64,000 nt of DNA from Pseudomonadales bacterium (GTDB lineage: Bacteria > Pseudomonadota > Gammaproteobacteria > Pseudomonadales > Halieaceae), in assembly GCA_024234735.1 (NCBI GenBank), contig JACKNV010000001.1, positions 372,001 through 436,000 of the forward strand, written 5' to 3'. Of the stretch, positions 1 to 8,868 are shown piece by piece. The notes below the pieces were generated by a model. The model was given only the letters and a program-made list of their open reading frames with translations. It did not search any database and had not been told where the DNA came from. Each line of letters begins with the position of its first letter. The stretch's first letter is position 1. The position numbers and the translations under genes are program-made.

Positions 1-2
1 AA

Positions 3-785
3 ATCAGCGGCAAGAAAGCGATCATGGCCGGCGGCAGCGCCGGCATGGGCAGGGCCACTGCAGAGCGCCTCGCGGAGGCAGGGGTGGAGCTGTATATCAG
101 TGCGCGACGCCAGGAGCGACTCGAAAAAGCCGCCCGGGAGATAGCCGACAAGTACGGCGTGCGCGTCACGCCCGTGGTTGCGGACTCTTCCACCGAGGAG
201 GGCCGGCAAGCTTTGTTTGCGGCCTGTCCAGACCCCGATATCCTGGCTATTACCATCAAGCCGCCGTCTCCTAATGGCGACTTTCTGCAGATTCCCGCGG
301 AGAACTGGCGAGACTCTGTGGAGACTGCCTTGATCGGGCCGATAGAAATCATGCGCCACTATATCCCCGTGATGAAGAAAAAGGGCTGGGGTCGTATCGT
401 CAATATCGCAACGTTTTCGGCCAAAAACCCGATGGCGTGGCGGCTGATGTCCGGCCCGGCGCGGTCTGCGCTGGTCAATTACACCGCCTGTGTGTCGCGG
501 GAGATCGCACAGTATGGCGTGATCATCAACAATATCCTGCCGGGTATATTTGCCACGGAGGGCATGGAGGAGTCGTGGGAGATCTACGTGGAAGCCTTTG
601 GCCTGGAGAAGAACAGAGATATTGCGCGTAAGCACTTTATCGACAACAATCCGATACCAGCCGGCTTTATGGGTGATGCAGACGACATGGCGCCCATGGC
701 GGCCCTGCTGTGCAGCCCGCTGGCGCGGTTTATCGTGGGCCAGAACATCGTTATCGACGGCGGCCAGCACCGGTCGTTGTTTTGA
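3..785 (+). CDS. SDR-family oxidoreductase with altered active site (5' end outside window)
   Basis: The frame is open from base 3, ahead of the first ATG at 24, and the residues before that ATG (ISGKKAI) match the start of the first Rossmann strand, so the gene begins upstream. The NAD(P) motif GGSAGMG and the C-terminal INGG-like IDGGQHRSL are classical SDR. The usual YxxxK is not visible: the aligned stretch reads SGPARSAL, so both Tyr and Lys appear replaced. The usual catalytic Ser region reads NIATFSA. Substrate is unknown; it may be a divergent reductase or a protein that has lost classical SDR chemistry. The family call is secure, the activity is not. Confidence 0.85.
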   Translation: MSGKKAIMAGGSAGMGRATAERLAEAGVELYISARRQERLEKAAREIADKYGVRVTPVVADSSTEEGRQALFAACPDPDILAITIKPPSPNGDFLQIPAENWRDSVETALIGPIEIMRHYIPVMKKKGWGRIVNIATFSAKNPMAWRLMSGPARSALVNYTACVSREIAQYGVIINNILPGIFATEGMEESWEIYVEAFGLEKNRDIARKHFIDNNPIPAGFMGDADDMAPMAALLCSPLARFIVGQNIVIDGGQHRSLF

Positions 786-904
786 CCTGACGTTGTGTGA
801 CCTGCTCGGGCCGGGCCCCCGGGGCCATCGCCTCAGCAAGATCGCACTGGATACGCAAAGGCCTTGCTCTGGCCCTGCCGGAGCAACGGTTATCAAGCCC
901 ATTG

Positions 905-1819
905 TTATCCTGGAAGGGGAATAAACTCCTGCTCGTCGCCGGGAACCCTGGGAAAGCGGCCAGCCTGCCAGTCAGCCTTGGCCTGTTCGATCAGTGACTT
1001 GTCGCTGGAGACAAAATTCCATTCCATATAGCGTTTGCCTACCGGGGCACCACCGATCACGGCCAGTATGGTATCGCGCCGGGCGGTAACCATGATGCCG
1101 GATTCATCCTCAAAGATCGCCATGCTGTGTTCGTCCAAGATGGTGTCACGTAACGCCAGTTCCCCTTTGACGACATACATGGCTTTTTCGTCGGCGTCGG
1201 GCAATACCAGGCTATGTCCGGCTTGCAGACGTGCTTCGATGTACAGGGTTTCGGAGAGGGTTTTTACCGGCGAGGTGACGCCATAGGCGCTGCCCATCAT
1301 TACCCGTATGTGCACGCCGTCATGTTTTACTTCGGGAATTTCGGCCTTATCGTAATGAAAAAAGCCTGGCTCGGTTTGCTCTAACTCGGTAGGCAGGGCC
1401 AGCCAAAGCTGTAAACCGTGAATATCCTGAGGCCCAGCTTTGATCTCTTTTCGCTGGCGCTCGGAATGGACGATGCCACGACCTGCCACCATCAAATTAA
1501 TGTCGCCGGGCAGCACACGGGCCTCGGTGTCGAGCGAATCACGGTGCAGCATTTCACCTTCAAACAGGTAAGTCACTGTGGCCAAGCCAATATGGGGATG
1601 AGGACGCACATCGATGCCCTGATCTTTTTCAAAGTGGGCCGGGCCCATGTGGTCGAAAAACACCCAAGGGCCGACACTGCGACACTCCCTGGTGGGCAGT
1701 GTGCGGCGCACATCAAAGCCTCCAAGGTCTTTATCTTTGGGTTTGAGAACTAACTTTAACGCACTACAGCCACTGATAACGCTGCAATCCTGAACCAGTT
1801 CGGATGCGAGATTACTCAT
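905..1819 (-). CDS. Pirin family protein (bicupin)
   Basis: 304 residues, close to the usual pirin length. The metal-binding set is visible: HPH at 74-76 and HSE at 118-120, the two His, His, Glu positions that bind Fe in pirins. Pirins are cupin-fold proteins; bacterial members include quercetin 2,3-dioxygenases and redox-sensitive regulators, so the exact role cannot be read here. A second, divergent pirin lies 165 bases upstream on the same strand. The two proteins differ widely outside the cupin motifs, so this is not a recent duplication. Confidence 0.92.
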   Translation of the reverse strand: MSNLASELVQDCSVISGCSALKLVLKPKDKDLGGFDVRRTLPTRECRSVGPWVFFDHMGPAHFEKDQGIDVRPHPHIGLATVTYLFEGEMLHRDSLDTEARVLPGDINLMVAGRGIVHSERQRKEIKAGPQDIHGLQLWLALPTELEQTEPGFFHYDKAEIPEVKHDGVHIRVMMGSAYGVTSPVKTLSETLYIEARLQAGHSLVLPDADEKAMYVVKGELALRDTILDEHSMAIFEDESGIMVTARRDTILAVIGGAPVGKRYMEWNFVSSDKSLIEQAKADWQAGRFPRVPGDEQEFIPLPG

Positions 1820-1984
1820 AATCTACTCCTGCGAAAACAGGGGGCAAGCCTCCTGGTTTTGTATGAAAACGTAGTCTTCGCTGGTCAATATGTTTGTCTA
1901 GTCTGTTGTATTTCAAGCTCATCATTCCCTCCGGGAATTAGTGGTTGGTCGTTTCACCAGGGAACTGCAAACCTGCTCCGGCTT

Positions 1985-2845
1985 TCACAGGCGTTCGAAC
2001 CGGCCGCGTTGCAGGTCTTCGAAAGCGTGTAAAATTTCTTCCTTGGTGTTCATCACAAAGGGGCCGTGACCCACGACAGGCTCATTGAGTGGCTCGCCAC
2101 TGAGTAACAGCACTAAACTGTTCTGTGAAGCATCCAGCTTAACGCCGGTGCCCTGGTGGCTGAGCAATACCACACTGCCCTCACTGACTGGTTCGGAATC
2201 ATTCACACAAACGTCACCCTCCAGAATCACTGCCGCCGTGGTCCAGCCTTCTGGCATGTCAAACGTGACTTGGCCGCCAGTATTGAGACCTAAATCCCAG
2301 ACCTGCATGGGACTGAAAGTATTGGCCGGTCCTTGATGACCGTCAAAGTGACCGGCGATAAGTCGCATGGTGCCAGCGTTGTTGCCCAATGGCACTTCGG
2401 GAATGTCCGCCTTGGTAATACCCTGATAATGGGGAGGTGTCATCTTGTCTTTTTTAGGCAGATTGACCCAAAGCTGCACCATCTGCAGATCACCGCCTTT
2501 TTGGCTGAATGCAGTGGAATGGAATTCTTCATGCATAATTCCGGCGCCTGCGGTCATCCACTGCACATCGCCGGGGCCGATCACGCCGCCTCTGCCGGTG
2601 GAATCGCGATGTTCCACCTCTCCTTTATAGACAATGGTGACCGTTTCGAAGCCACGATGGGGGTGCTCACCCACACCTCGCTTCATACCATCAGAGGGGA
2701 AGCGCATGGGGCCTGCGTAATCCAGCAGCAGGAACGGGCTCATCTGAGCGGCCCGGCTGTGGTAGGAAAACAGTGAGCGAACCGGGAAGCCATTACCCAC
2801 CCAGTGAGGGGAAGGTGCCTTGATAATGCCGGAAATGGATTTCAT
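1985..2845 (-). CDS. Pirin family protein, YhaK-like position next to a LysR gene
   Basis: 286 residues from the ATG at 2845. I chose this start because AGGAG lies 6 bases upstream (complement of 2852-2856); a GTG at 2866 is in frame but would place that ribosome-binding site inside the coding sequence. Metal ligands are H61, H63, H105 and E107 (HPHRGF and MHEE). It is transcribed away from a LysR gene across a 96-base spacer, the same arrangement as yhaK/yhaJ in E. coli, where the pirin is a redox-sensitive bicupin. Regulation by that LysR protein is likely but inferred. Confidence 0.92.
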   Translation of the reverse strand: MKSISGIIKAPSPHWVGNGFPVRSLFSYHSRAAQMSPFLLLDYAGPMRFPSDGMKRGVGEHPHRGFETVTIVYKGEVEHRDSTGRGGVIGPGDVQWMTAGAGIMHEEFHSTAFSQKGGDLQMVQLWVNLPKKDKMTPPHYQGITKADIPEVPLGNNAGTMRLIAGHFDGHQGPANTFSPMQVWDLGLNTGGQVTFDMPEGWTTAAVILEGDVCVNDSEPVSEGSVVLLSHQGTGVKLDASQNSLVLLLSGEPLNEPVVGHGPFVMNTKEEILHAFEDLQRGRFERL

Positions 2846-2928
2846 GTGATTCTCCTGAGATTTCACCTGCGACTATCATATAGATGGTACAGTGATTGGG
2901 TAGACTGCTAAAATGCACCTCACTGTTA

Positions 2929-2936
2929 CACTAGTG
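2929..2936. promoter_or_regulatory. 8-bp palindrome in the pirin/LysR divergent promoter
   Basis: CACTAGTG, a perfect palindrome immediately before the LysR start at 2942 and inside the 96-base divergent spacer. Its position suits an autoregulatory site, but it is short and may be chance. Confidence 0.25.
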
Positions 2937-2941
2937 GAACG

Positions 2942-3853
2942 ATGGAGATGCAGGATCTCAATGATCTCTATTATTTTGTGAAGGCGGTGGAGTACGGCGG
3001 TTTTGCCCCGGCCAGTCGGGCGCTGTGTATCCCAAAGTCCAAGCTCAGTCGTCGGATTGCGGCACTGGAAGAGCGGCTGGATACCAAACTGATTTATCGC
3101 TCTACCCGCAGCTTTCATCTGTCCGAAGTGGGGCAGGCCTACTTCCAGCATTGTAAGGCGATGCTGGTTGAAGCGGAGTCGGCGCAAGACGCCATCGACT
3201 CGTTACTATCCGAACCCAGAGGCACCATCCGCCTGACCTGTCCTATCGCACTGCTGCATGCCCACATCGGCTGTATGTTGGCCGAGTTTATGGTGCAGTA
3301 TCCGCAGGTGAACATTCATTTGGAGGCGTCAAACCGTCACGTGGACCTGATCGCCGAAGGCGTGGATGTGGCGATTCGGGTGCGACCGCCGCCCATTGAA
3401 GACAGCGATCTAATTATACGGGTGTTGTCAGAACGCAGCCTGAGTCTGGTGGCCAGCCCGGCCTTGGTCGCGGCGCGGGGAGCCCCCGGTCATTTGGCTG
3501 ACTTGGCTCAGTGGCCGTGTTTGGGGCTGGGGCAGCCCCAGTATCATTTTAGCTGGCGCTGGAACTCACCCGAGAGCAAATTGGTTGAAGTGCCCTTTGC
3601 TCCGCGCTTTGTAACGACCGATATGGTGGCTTTGCGCAATGCAGCGTTGGCTGGTGTAGGTGTATTGCAACTGCCGACGTTAATGGTCACCGACCAGATC
3701 AGAAACGGCAGCCTGATAAAGCTTCTCGATGGCTGGACGGCGCCACCAGAAATCATTCATGTAGTCTTCCCCTCACGACGAGGTTTATTGCCATCGGTCA
3801 GGGCATTGATCGATTTTCTGGCCGAGCGCTACTCGGGCTTTGATGAAGCGTAG
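2942..3853 (+). CDS. LysR-type transcriptional regulator
   Basis: 303 residues. The N-terminal winged helix-turn-helix is clear (LNDLYYFVKAVEYGGF through PKSKLSRRIAALEERL), followed by a periplasmic-binding-protein-like effector domain with the typical IRLTCPIALL entry strand. It is divergent from the pirin gene and is its probable regulator, by analogy with yhaJ/yhaK. The effector is unknown; aromatic or quinone-like compounds would fit the neighbours, which is inference. Residues 1 and 3 are both Met, so the start could be 6 bases later. Confidence 0.93.
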   Translation: MEMQDLNDLYYFVKAVEYGGFAPASRALCIPKSKLSRRIAALEERLDTKLIYRSTRSFHLSEVGQAYFQHCKAMLVEAESAQDAIDSLLSEPRGTIRLTCPIALLHAHIGCMLAEFMVQYPQVNIHLEASNRHVDLIAEGVDVAIRVRPPPIEDSDLIIRVLSERSLSLVASPALVAARGAPGHLADLAQWPCLGLGQPQYHFSWRWNSPESKLVEVPFAPRFVTTDMVALRNAALAGVGVLQLPTLMVTDQIRNGSLIKLLDGWTAPPEIIHVVFPSRRGLLPSVRALIDFLAERYSGFDEA

Positions 3854-3980
3854 TTTGACAGTTGCTCGAAATGTGACAAGACTGGCCACATATTCGGTCA
3901 TATCTGCTGGATTAAACGAATCGGTTTATCAGTGCCTGGAAAACGACCCCGTCACACCCTGGCGGGAGCGGATCTCCTGG

Positions 3981-5138
3981 TCAGCTGAGTTTTCGCAGCA
4001 GCCCCGCTCGAGTTGCGACTGTGGCAACCGCTAGTGCAGCAATGATTTCCAGCGAGGGAAAGGCGAACGGCAGGATTGCAATAGGTATTGCAAAGCAGGG
4101 CAGGACCCAGCGCACAGCTCCTTTCAGGATCAACCTGTCGCGAACGAACCAGAGGCCCAGCATATAGCAGGCCAGCGGAATAGCGACAGCGAAGTCTCCT
4201 GTCTGCAGCGTGACATGCGCATGTGCCGTGAGCACGTCAACCAGTACAGCGAAACCTGCACCTACGGCGGCGCCCGAGGCGAAGACGATTACATGCCCGT
4301 ATCCCCATTGCAACGCGTGGCGCAGTTTATTCGTCTGGAGATGCTCCTCACGCGAAAAATACAGCCACCACATGGCGAAGGTGATAACCAGCGCTGACAT
4401 CGCAACATGAACCAGTCGGATATCGAAACTGCCATCCCATGCCGCTTCCAGGGCCAGTACGGCAGACAGCAGTACTTCCCCAAGCACGATGATCGTGAGC
4501 AATCCATATCGTTCGATGATGTGATGGCGGTGCCATGGGGTCGGTGATACCCTTTCCGCGTATGCCGGTACCGACAGCTCTATGACGAAACCCAGCAGAA
4601 CCAGCGGAATGAAGATGGTCGCCCCGGTGGAAACAAGAGTAAACAGGCCAATCCAGTAGGCCTGCGCAAGCACGATGCCTGCCGCATACCGCAGCGTGGT
4701 TGGCCGCCTCACAGTGTCGTGCTTTGCAGCTCGCAGCCACAGTGGCACAAGGCCCAGCCGCATTACCACATATCCGCCGACCACAAGGCTGATGTCGAGT
4801 GAATCGAAGAATCTCGGTGTGCCTGCGGCGATTAACAGCGCGCCCCCCATCATAACCATCGTCAGCACGCGATAAAGCGCATCGTCATTGTCATAGGCGG
4901 AGGCGAACCAGGCGAAGTTCATCCAGGCCCACCAGACGGCAAAGAATGCCATGAGATAACGAGGTATGCTTTCCAGTGCGTGTCCATTGGCAATGGCATG
5001 GTGCAGGGACGCCGCTGCTGCCGCGATGGCGATCACACTGGCGAGATCGAAAAGCAGCTCCAGTGAAGTCGCGGCCCTGTGTCGCTCATCCGGATCCCTC
5101 GCCGGCATGGGTAGTATCACTGTGAATTTGTTTGTCAT
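3981..5138 (-). CDS. Low-temperature-requirement A (LtrA) family membrane protein
   Basis: 385 residues from the ATG at 5138, which has AAAGGG about 6 bases upstream; upstream extension would run into the neighbouring SDR gene. The start carries the LtrA signature (RDPDERHRAATSLELLFDL) followed by many hydrophobic segments, consistent with a polytopic inner-membrane protein. LtrA proteins have no settled biochemical role. The gene follows the SDR at 5186-5959 by 47 bases on the same strand, so the two are probably one transcript. Confidence 0.88.
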   Translation of the reverse strand: MTNKFTVILPMPARDPDERHRAATSLELLFDLASVIAIAAAAASLHHAIANGHALESIPRYLMAFFAVWWAWMNFAWFASAYDNDDALYRVLTMVMMGGALLIAAGTPRFFDSLDISLVVGGYVVMRLGLVPLWLRAAKHDTVRRPTTLRYAAGIVLAQAYWIGLFTLVSTGATIFIPLVLLGFVIELSVPAYAERVSPTPWHRHHIIERYGLLTIIVLGEVLLSAVLALEAAWDGSFDIRLVHVAMSALVITFAMWWLYFSREEHLQTNKLRHALQWGYGHVIVFASGAAVGAGFAVLVDVLTAHAHVTLQTGDFAVAIPLACYMLGLWFVRDRLILKGAVRWVLPCFAIPIAILPFAFPSLEIIAALAVATVATRAGLLRKLS

Positions 5139-5185
5139 GATCGCCCTTTGCTTTTCCTTACAGTGCATTGTGCAGGTCGGTGGGC

Positions 5186-5959
5186 TTACTTTGTGGTATA
5201 GCCTCCATTCACCAGGATGGTCTGTCCTGTCATCCACCAGCCATCTGTGACAAGGAAACGAATCCATGGGACGATGTCGCGAATATCAGTCAGGCCTGTC
5301 GCGCTGAAGGATGAAAGCGCCGCTGCCGTCTTATGGTAGGCTACCGCGTCGTTTTCTTCAGCCGGGTAGAAGAACGGTGTGTCCATGGGGCCGGGACCGA
5401 TTGCAGTGACGGATATACCGCGTTCTCCAAATTCCTTAGCTGCCGCCCTGGTATAGTGTTCGACAGGCGCTTTGGTGCCAGCGTAGGAAGCATAGTACGG
5501 CGTGAAGGCGCCGAGCAAGGACGTGACCAACGTACAGACCCTGCCATTGTCGCTGAGGTGCCTGCCGGCTTCTCTAAGAAAGAAAAAAGCTGATTTCGAA
5601 TTCACTGCGTTCATCGAGTCAAATTCTGCCTCTGTAATGTTGATCATGGGTTTCTTCAGCACTTTGCCGACGGTGTTGATGGCGATATCTATACTGCCCA
5701 TCGCAGCCACTGCCTTGGTAAATAGCTTTTCCATCGCCCCTGCGGTAGTCAGGTCCGCCTGGAAAGCATAACCCCTGGCGCCGGTCGCTACGATGGCGGC
5801 AAGCGTCTCGTCCGCTTCGGGCTTCGCCGCATCACTGTTGTAGTGGATGGCAACAGCCGCTGCACCCTGCTTCGCAAGGTCTGTGGCGACCAGCCCGCCG
5901 AGGTTTTTGGCGCCTCCGGCAATCAATACGGTTTTCCCCAAAATAGAATGATCAGTCAT
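5186..5959 (-). CDS. SDR-family NAD(P)-dependent oxidoreductase
   Basis: 257 residues with a complete classical SDR core: a glycine-rich motif in IAGGAKNLGG, catalytic Ser in TLVTSLLGA, and YxxxK in YAGTK. The C-terminus ends VNGGYTTK. It heads a two-gene unit with the LtrA-like gene and is divergent from a LysR gene at 6133. The variant glycine motif (GGAKNLGG instead of GxxxGIG) occurs in enoyl-reductase-like and aldehyde-reducing SDRs. Substrate unknown; the LysR link suggests induction by a small molecule. Confidence 0.9.
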   Translation of the reverse strand: MTDHSILGKTVLIAGGAKNLGGLVATDLAKQGAAAVAIHYNSDAAKPEADETLAAIVATGARGYAFQADLTTAGAMEKLFTKAVAAMGSIDIAINTVGKVLKKPMINITEAEFDSMNAVNSKSAFFFLREAGRHLSDNGRVCTLVTSLLGAFTPYYASYAGTKAPVEHYTRAAAKEFGERGISVTAIGPGPMDTPFFYPAEENDAVAYHKTAAALSSFSATGLTDIRDIVPWIRFLVTDGWWMTGQTILVNGGYTTK

Positions 5960-6071
5960 TTTTCGGTGCTCCCTGGGAATCGATGACAGGGCCAGTCTCC
6001 GGTCGCGCTCAGAGAGCTAATCACCTGAAAGAGCCGCGTACTGGACCAGCGTGAAGATGGATCGTAAAAAA

Positions 6072-6101
6072 TTGACGCATTGGCTAGAAGAGTGCTATTT
6101 A
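6072..6101 (+). promoter_or_regulatory. Candidate sigma-70 promoter for the LysR gene at 6133
   Basis: TTGACG at 6072-6077 and TATTTA at 6096-6101, 18 bases apart. The -10 overlaps the inverted repeat at 6097-6114, which would allow the LysR protein to control its own synthesis. This is motif reading only. Confidence 0.4.
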
Positions 6102-6114
6102 ACAAACATTAAAT
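6097..6114. promoter_or_regulatory. Inverted repeat in LysR/SDR divergent region
   Basis: Perfect 6-base arms ATTTAA and TTAAAT around CAAACA, with a T-N11-A frame (T6100 to A6112) as expected for a LysR-type binding box. It lies midway in the 173-base spacer between the divergent SDR and LysR genes. Confidence 0.5.
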
Positions 6115-6132
6115 GCATAAAATGCAATAAGT

Positions 6133-7008
6133 ATGATGGATTCGGAACGTATTTTTCTTCATGTAGTAGAGGCTGGTAGCTTTAAGAAAGCCGCGGAACA
6201 CCTGGGCATGGAGCCGTCGTCCGTCAGCCGGAAAATCGCGGCGCTCGAACATCGCCTCAAGGTGAAACTGCTGCGCCGATCAACGGCATGCACCAGCCCG
6301 ACGGAACTCGGGCAGTGCTACTACGAGGGTTTGCGCCGGATTGTCGATGAGAAAGTTGCACTGGAAGAAACGATCAGCGTTGGGTTGGACCAACTCAATG
6401 GTAGGCTGCGGATCGCCGCTCCGGTAGATTTTGGTACCCAGTTCGTTGTGCCTGTGGTTCGGCAAATGCAGAATCAGGCACCGGAACTGAGGGTGGAACT
6501 GATATTGACCAGTGAGTTTGAAAATCTTCTGGAGAGGAATCTTGACGTCGCTGTGCGCATTGGAGAGTTGCCTGACTCCAACTTGATAGCAAAGCGGTTG
6601 GGGCAGGTGGGCAGGGTTCTGGTGGCCAGCCCTTCGTATTTGAAGAATCACGGTACGCCACAAACTAAAGGGGAGTTGGCGTCCCATAACTTCATTCTGT
6701 ATTCCCCTGCCCAGGAACGCAGCGATATCGTATTTGCCGACGGTAGCCGCTATCCGAGTGCAAAAATCACCAGCAATATAACCGTGAACAGCGTGTCCGC
6801 CGTCCGTTACCTGGTACTCGATGGCGTTGGTATTCACCTCGGCCCGAGATGGGCGTTCGAAGAAGAATTGAGAAGCGGTCATGTGATTGAATTACTGGGA
6901 GACAAGCCGCTAAAGAGTTTTCCTGCTCATGCAGTTTATCTGGCAAGATCTTACTTGCCCCTGAAAACGAAAATGTTTATCAAATTGATGTCTGACAGAT
7001 TGGGATAG
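6133..7008 (+). CDS. LysR-type transcriptional regulator
   Basis: 291 residues. The helix-turn-helix spans roughly residues 15-45 (GSFKKAAEHLGMEPSSVSRKIAALEHRL), followed by a normal-length effector domain. It resembles the group of LysR regulators that control a divergent SDR or oxidoreductase gene, and here the SDR at 5186-5959 is its divergent partner. It is convergent with another LysR gene ending at 7049, separated by 40 bases. Confidence 0.92.
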   Translation: MMDSERIFLHVVEAGSFKKAAEHLGMEPSSVSRKIAALEHRLKVKLLRRSTACTSPTELGQCYYEGLRRIVDEKVALEETISVGLDQLNGRLRIAAPVDFGTQFVVPVVRQMQNQAPELRVELILTSEFENLLERNLDVAVRIGELPDSNLIAKRLGQVGRVLVASPSYLKNHGTPQTKGELASHNFILYSPAQERSDIVFADGSRYPSAKITSNITVNSVSAVRYLVLDGVGIHLGPRWAFEEELRSGHVIELLGDKPLKSFPAHAVYLARSYLPLKTKMFIKLMSDRLG

Positions 7009-7048
7009 GCAGTGACTTGGGATATCGCTTGTCTGTATCCGGGCGATA

Positions 7049-7951
7049 CTACTTGAAGGTGTCGCCAAGTAATTGGGTGAGCCGTTTCAGGGCATTGCCC
7101 TTATTGCTGACCTTCCAGGCGATATAGCGCTCCAGCTTATTCGAGGTCGGGTGCTCCGTGGCCAGCTCGATCAGCGCGCTGGCATCCAGGTGTGCCTGGA
7201 TCAGCTTGCGCGGTATGTGGCCCACGCCCAGCCCCGCTAGTTGCGCTGCTATCTTCTGCTCCATCGTCTGTACATAGAGAACCTGCCTGCCGGTGGTCAG
7301 GCCCTCGGCCCGCATGACGTTTTGCCTGGCGGTATCATGGGTCACGATACGCCGGCAGCGGGGCAATTGCTCCGCGATCGCCCGGGGGTTGTTGGCGACG
7401 AGGCTCAGTGGGTGCGTTGCGGCAGCCACCAGCAGCATATCGGTGGGGGGGATTGGCGCTGTACGGAACCCTTTTTGCGCTGGCACTGGTGCGGGTGCCC
7501 CGACCAGTAAATCGATGCTATCCATTTCCAGCGCTTCCCAGCCACCGTTGAGCACGCATTCCTGGATATCGATCTCCAGATTCGGCTGTTCCTCCAACAG
7601 TTTCCCCAGGGCCACAAAAAAGGGTTCATGCTCGGTGGTGGTTTCAAGTCCAAGGCGTAACCTGGGTTCCCAGCCGGAGGCCAGTTCTTTTACCTGATCA
7701 GCCAGAAAAGCCGTCGCGCCAAGAATTTTGCGGCCTTCGCTCAGTAACAGTTTGCCACTGGGGGTGAGTACCGAGCGCCTGCCCTGGCGTTGAAACAGGG
7801 TGACGCCCAGTTGCTCTTCCAGTTTTTGTATGGTGTAGGACAGTGCAGAGGTCGCCTTGTCCAGCTCTTCGGCGGCTCTTGCGAAACTTCCGCGCCGGTC
7901 GATGGCATCTATCGCCTGCAGTGCGTCCAGCGTGATTGGAGAAAAGCCCAT
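7049..7951 (-). CDS. LysR-type transcriptional regulator
   Basis: 300 residues from the ATG at 7951. The frame stays open upstream to 8065, but the LysR fold starts at ITLDALQAIDAIDRRGSF, so the shorter start fits the family. The helix-turn-helix is in FARAAEELDKATSALSYTIQKL. It is divergent from azoR with a 149-base spacer that holds an inverted repeat. Such neighbours of quinone or azo reductases usually answer to electrophiles or aromatic compounds; the actual inducer is unknown. Confidence 0.9.
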   Translation of the reverse strand: MGFSPITLDALQAIDAIDRRGSFARAAEELDKATSALSYTIQKLEEQLGVTLFQRQGRRSVLTPSGKLLLSEGRKILGATAFLADQVKELASGWEPRLRLGLETTTEHEPFFVALGKLLEEQPNLEIDIQECVLNGGWEALEMDSIDLLVGAPAPVPAQKGFRTAPIPPTDMLLVAAATHPLSLVANNPRAIAEQLPRCRRIVTHDTARQNVMRAEGLTTGRQVLYVQTMEQKIAAQLAGLGVGHIPRKLIQAHLDASALIELATEHPTSNKLERYIAWKVSNKGNALKRLTQLLGDTFK

Positions 7952-7986
7952 GGTAAGCGTCCCGTGAGTTGCAAGGCATCTATTTT

Positions 7987-8005
7987 TGTTCAAAAAAACA
8001 GAACA
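7987..8005. promoter_or_regulatory. Inverted repeat in LysR/azoR divergent region
   Basis: TGTTC (7987-7991) and GAACA (8001-8005) around nine A-rich bases. The size and placement suit a LysR-type operator shared by the two divergent genes. Confidence 0.4.
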
Positions 8006-8100
8006 TTCCAGACTGAAAACTGGGCTTATTCGTGAGTCGGTCAATCCATAAAGTACCTCTGTCAATTAAAGAAAACGTTTGCTACTGATAGGAGATTCAC

Positions 8101-8697
8101 ATGACTGTGTTAAGAATTGATTCAAGCGCCCGGCTGGAAGGCTCTAATTCGCGCGCCATTACCGGCTACCTCGTGCAACAACTGGGGGAACCTGTCGTTG
8201 AGCGCGATCTGGTAAAGGAGCCTTTGCCCCCCATAAGTCCGCAAGACCTGGTGGGCGTGCACGGCTCCCTGCAGGACGACAGGGCCAGCCTGCGGCACCA
8301 TCTGGCGCTTTCCAATGAACTGGTCGCCGAATTGAAGCAGGCCGATACCCTGGTGCTGGGTGTCGCCATGTACAATTTCAGTGTGCCCGCCTACCTGAAG
8401 CAGTGGATCGACTATGTGTGCCGCGCCGGTGTGTCATTTCGCTACACTGAAAATGGTCCGGAAGGGCTGATTGGGGTGCAGCGTGCTTTCATCGTGACGG
8501 CCTCCGGTGGCACGCCGATTGGCGGTGACTGGGATTTCGCCAGTTGCTATCTGGAACATATCTGTCGCTTCCTGGGTGTAAACGAGGTCTTCCAGATCGA
8601 TGTCAGCGGTTCCAAGGGCGCGCCGGAGCAGGTGCTGGCGGCGGCCAGGCGCCAGATTGATGAACTGCTGGCACAGCGTGAACTGGAAAGCGCCTGA
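8101..8697 (+). CDS. azoR: FMN-dependent NADH:quinone/azo reductase
   Basis: 198 residues, against about 201 for E. coli AzoR. The start is supported by AGGAG 6 bases upstream. The flavodoxin-like fold is shown by the N-terminal VLRIDSSAR, by MYNFSVPAYLKQWIDYVCRAG near residue 97 (FMN and substrate pocket) and by the TASGG loop. The family does two-electron reduction of quinones and azo compounds in the cytosol, protecting against thiol-reactive stress. It is divergent from a LysR gene. Confidence 0.93.
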   Translation: MTVLRIDSSARLEGSNSRAITGYLVQQLGEPVVERDLVKEPLPPISPQDLVGVHGSLQDDRASLRHHLALSNELVAELKQADTLVLGVAMYNFSVPAYLKQWIDYVCRAGVSFRYTENGPEGLIGVQRAFIVTASGGTPIGGDWDFASCYLEHICRFLGVNEVFQIDVSGSKGAPEQVLAAARRQIDELLAQRELESA

Positions 8698-8868
8698 TCA
8701 CGGGTATGCCGGTGGTTGGACAGGGCTTGGCCATGTGGTGTCACCTTCTTCAAGGCGATGGCTGTCTCACCAGGGCAGCTGGTTTCTGGACCTTTGGCCT
8801 TATTTCTTGCAGGATAGTTTGTCCACCTAAGCCGGCTGGCCCGGCGTGACCTGCATAGATAATAAACC

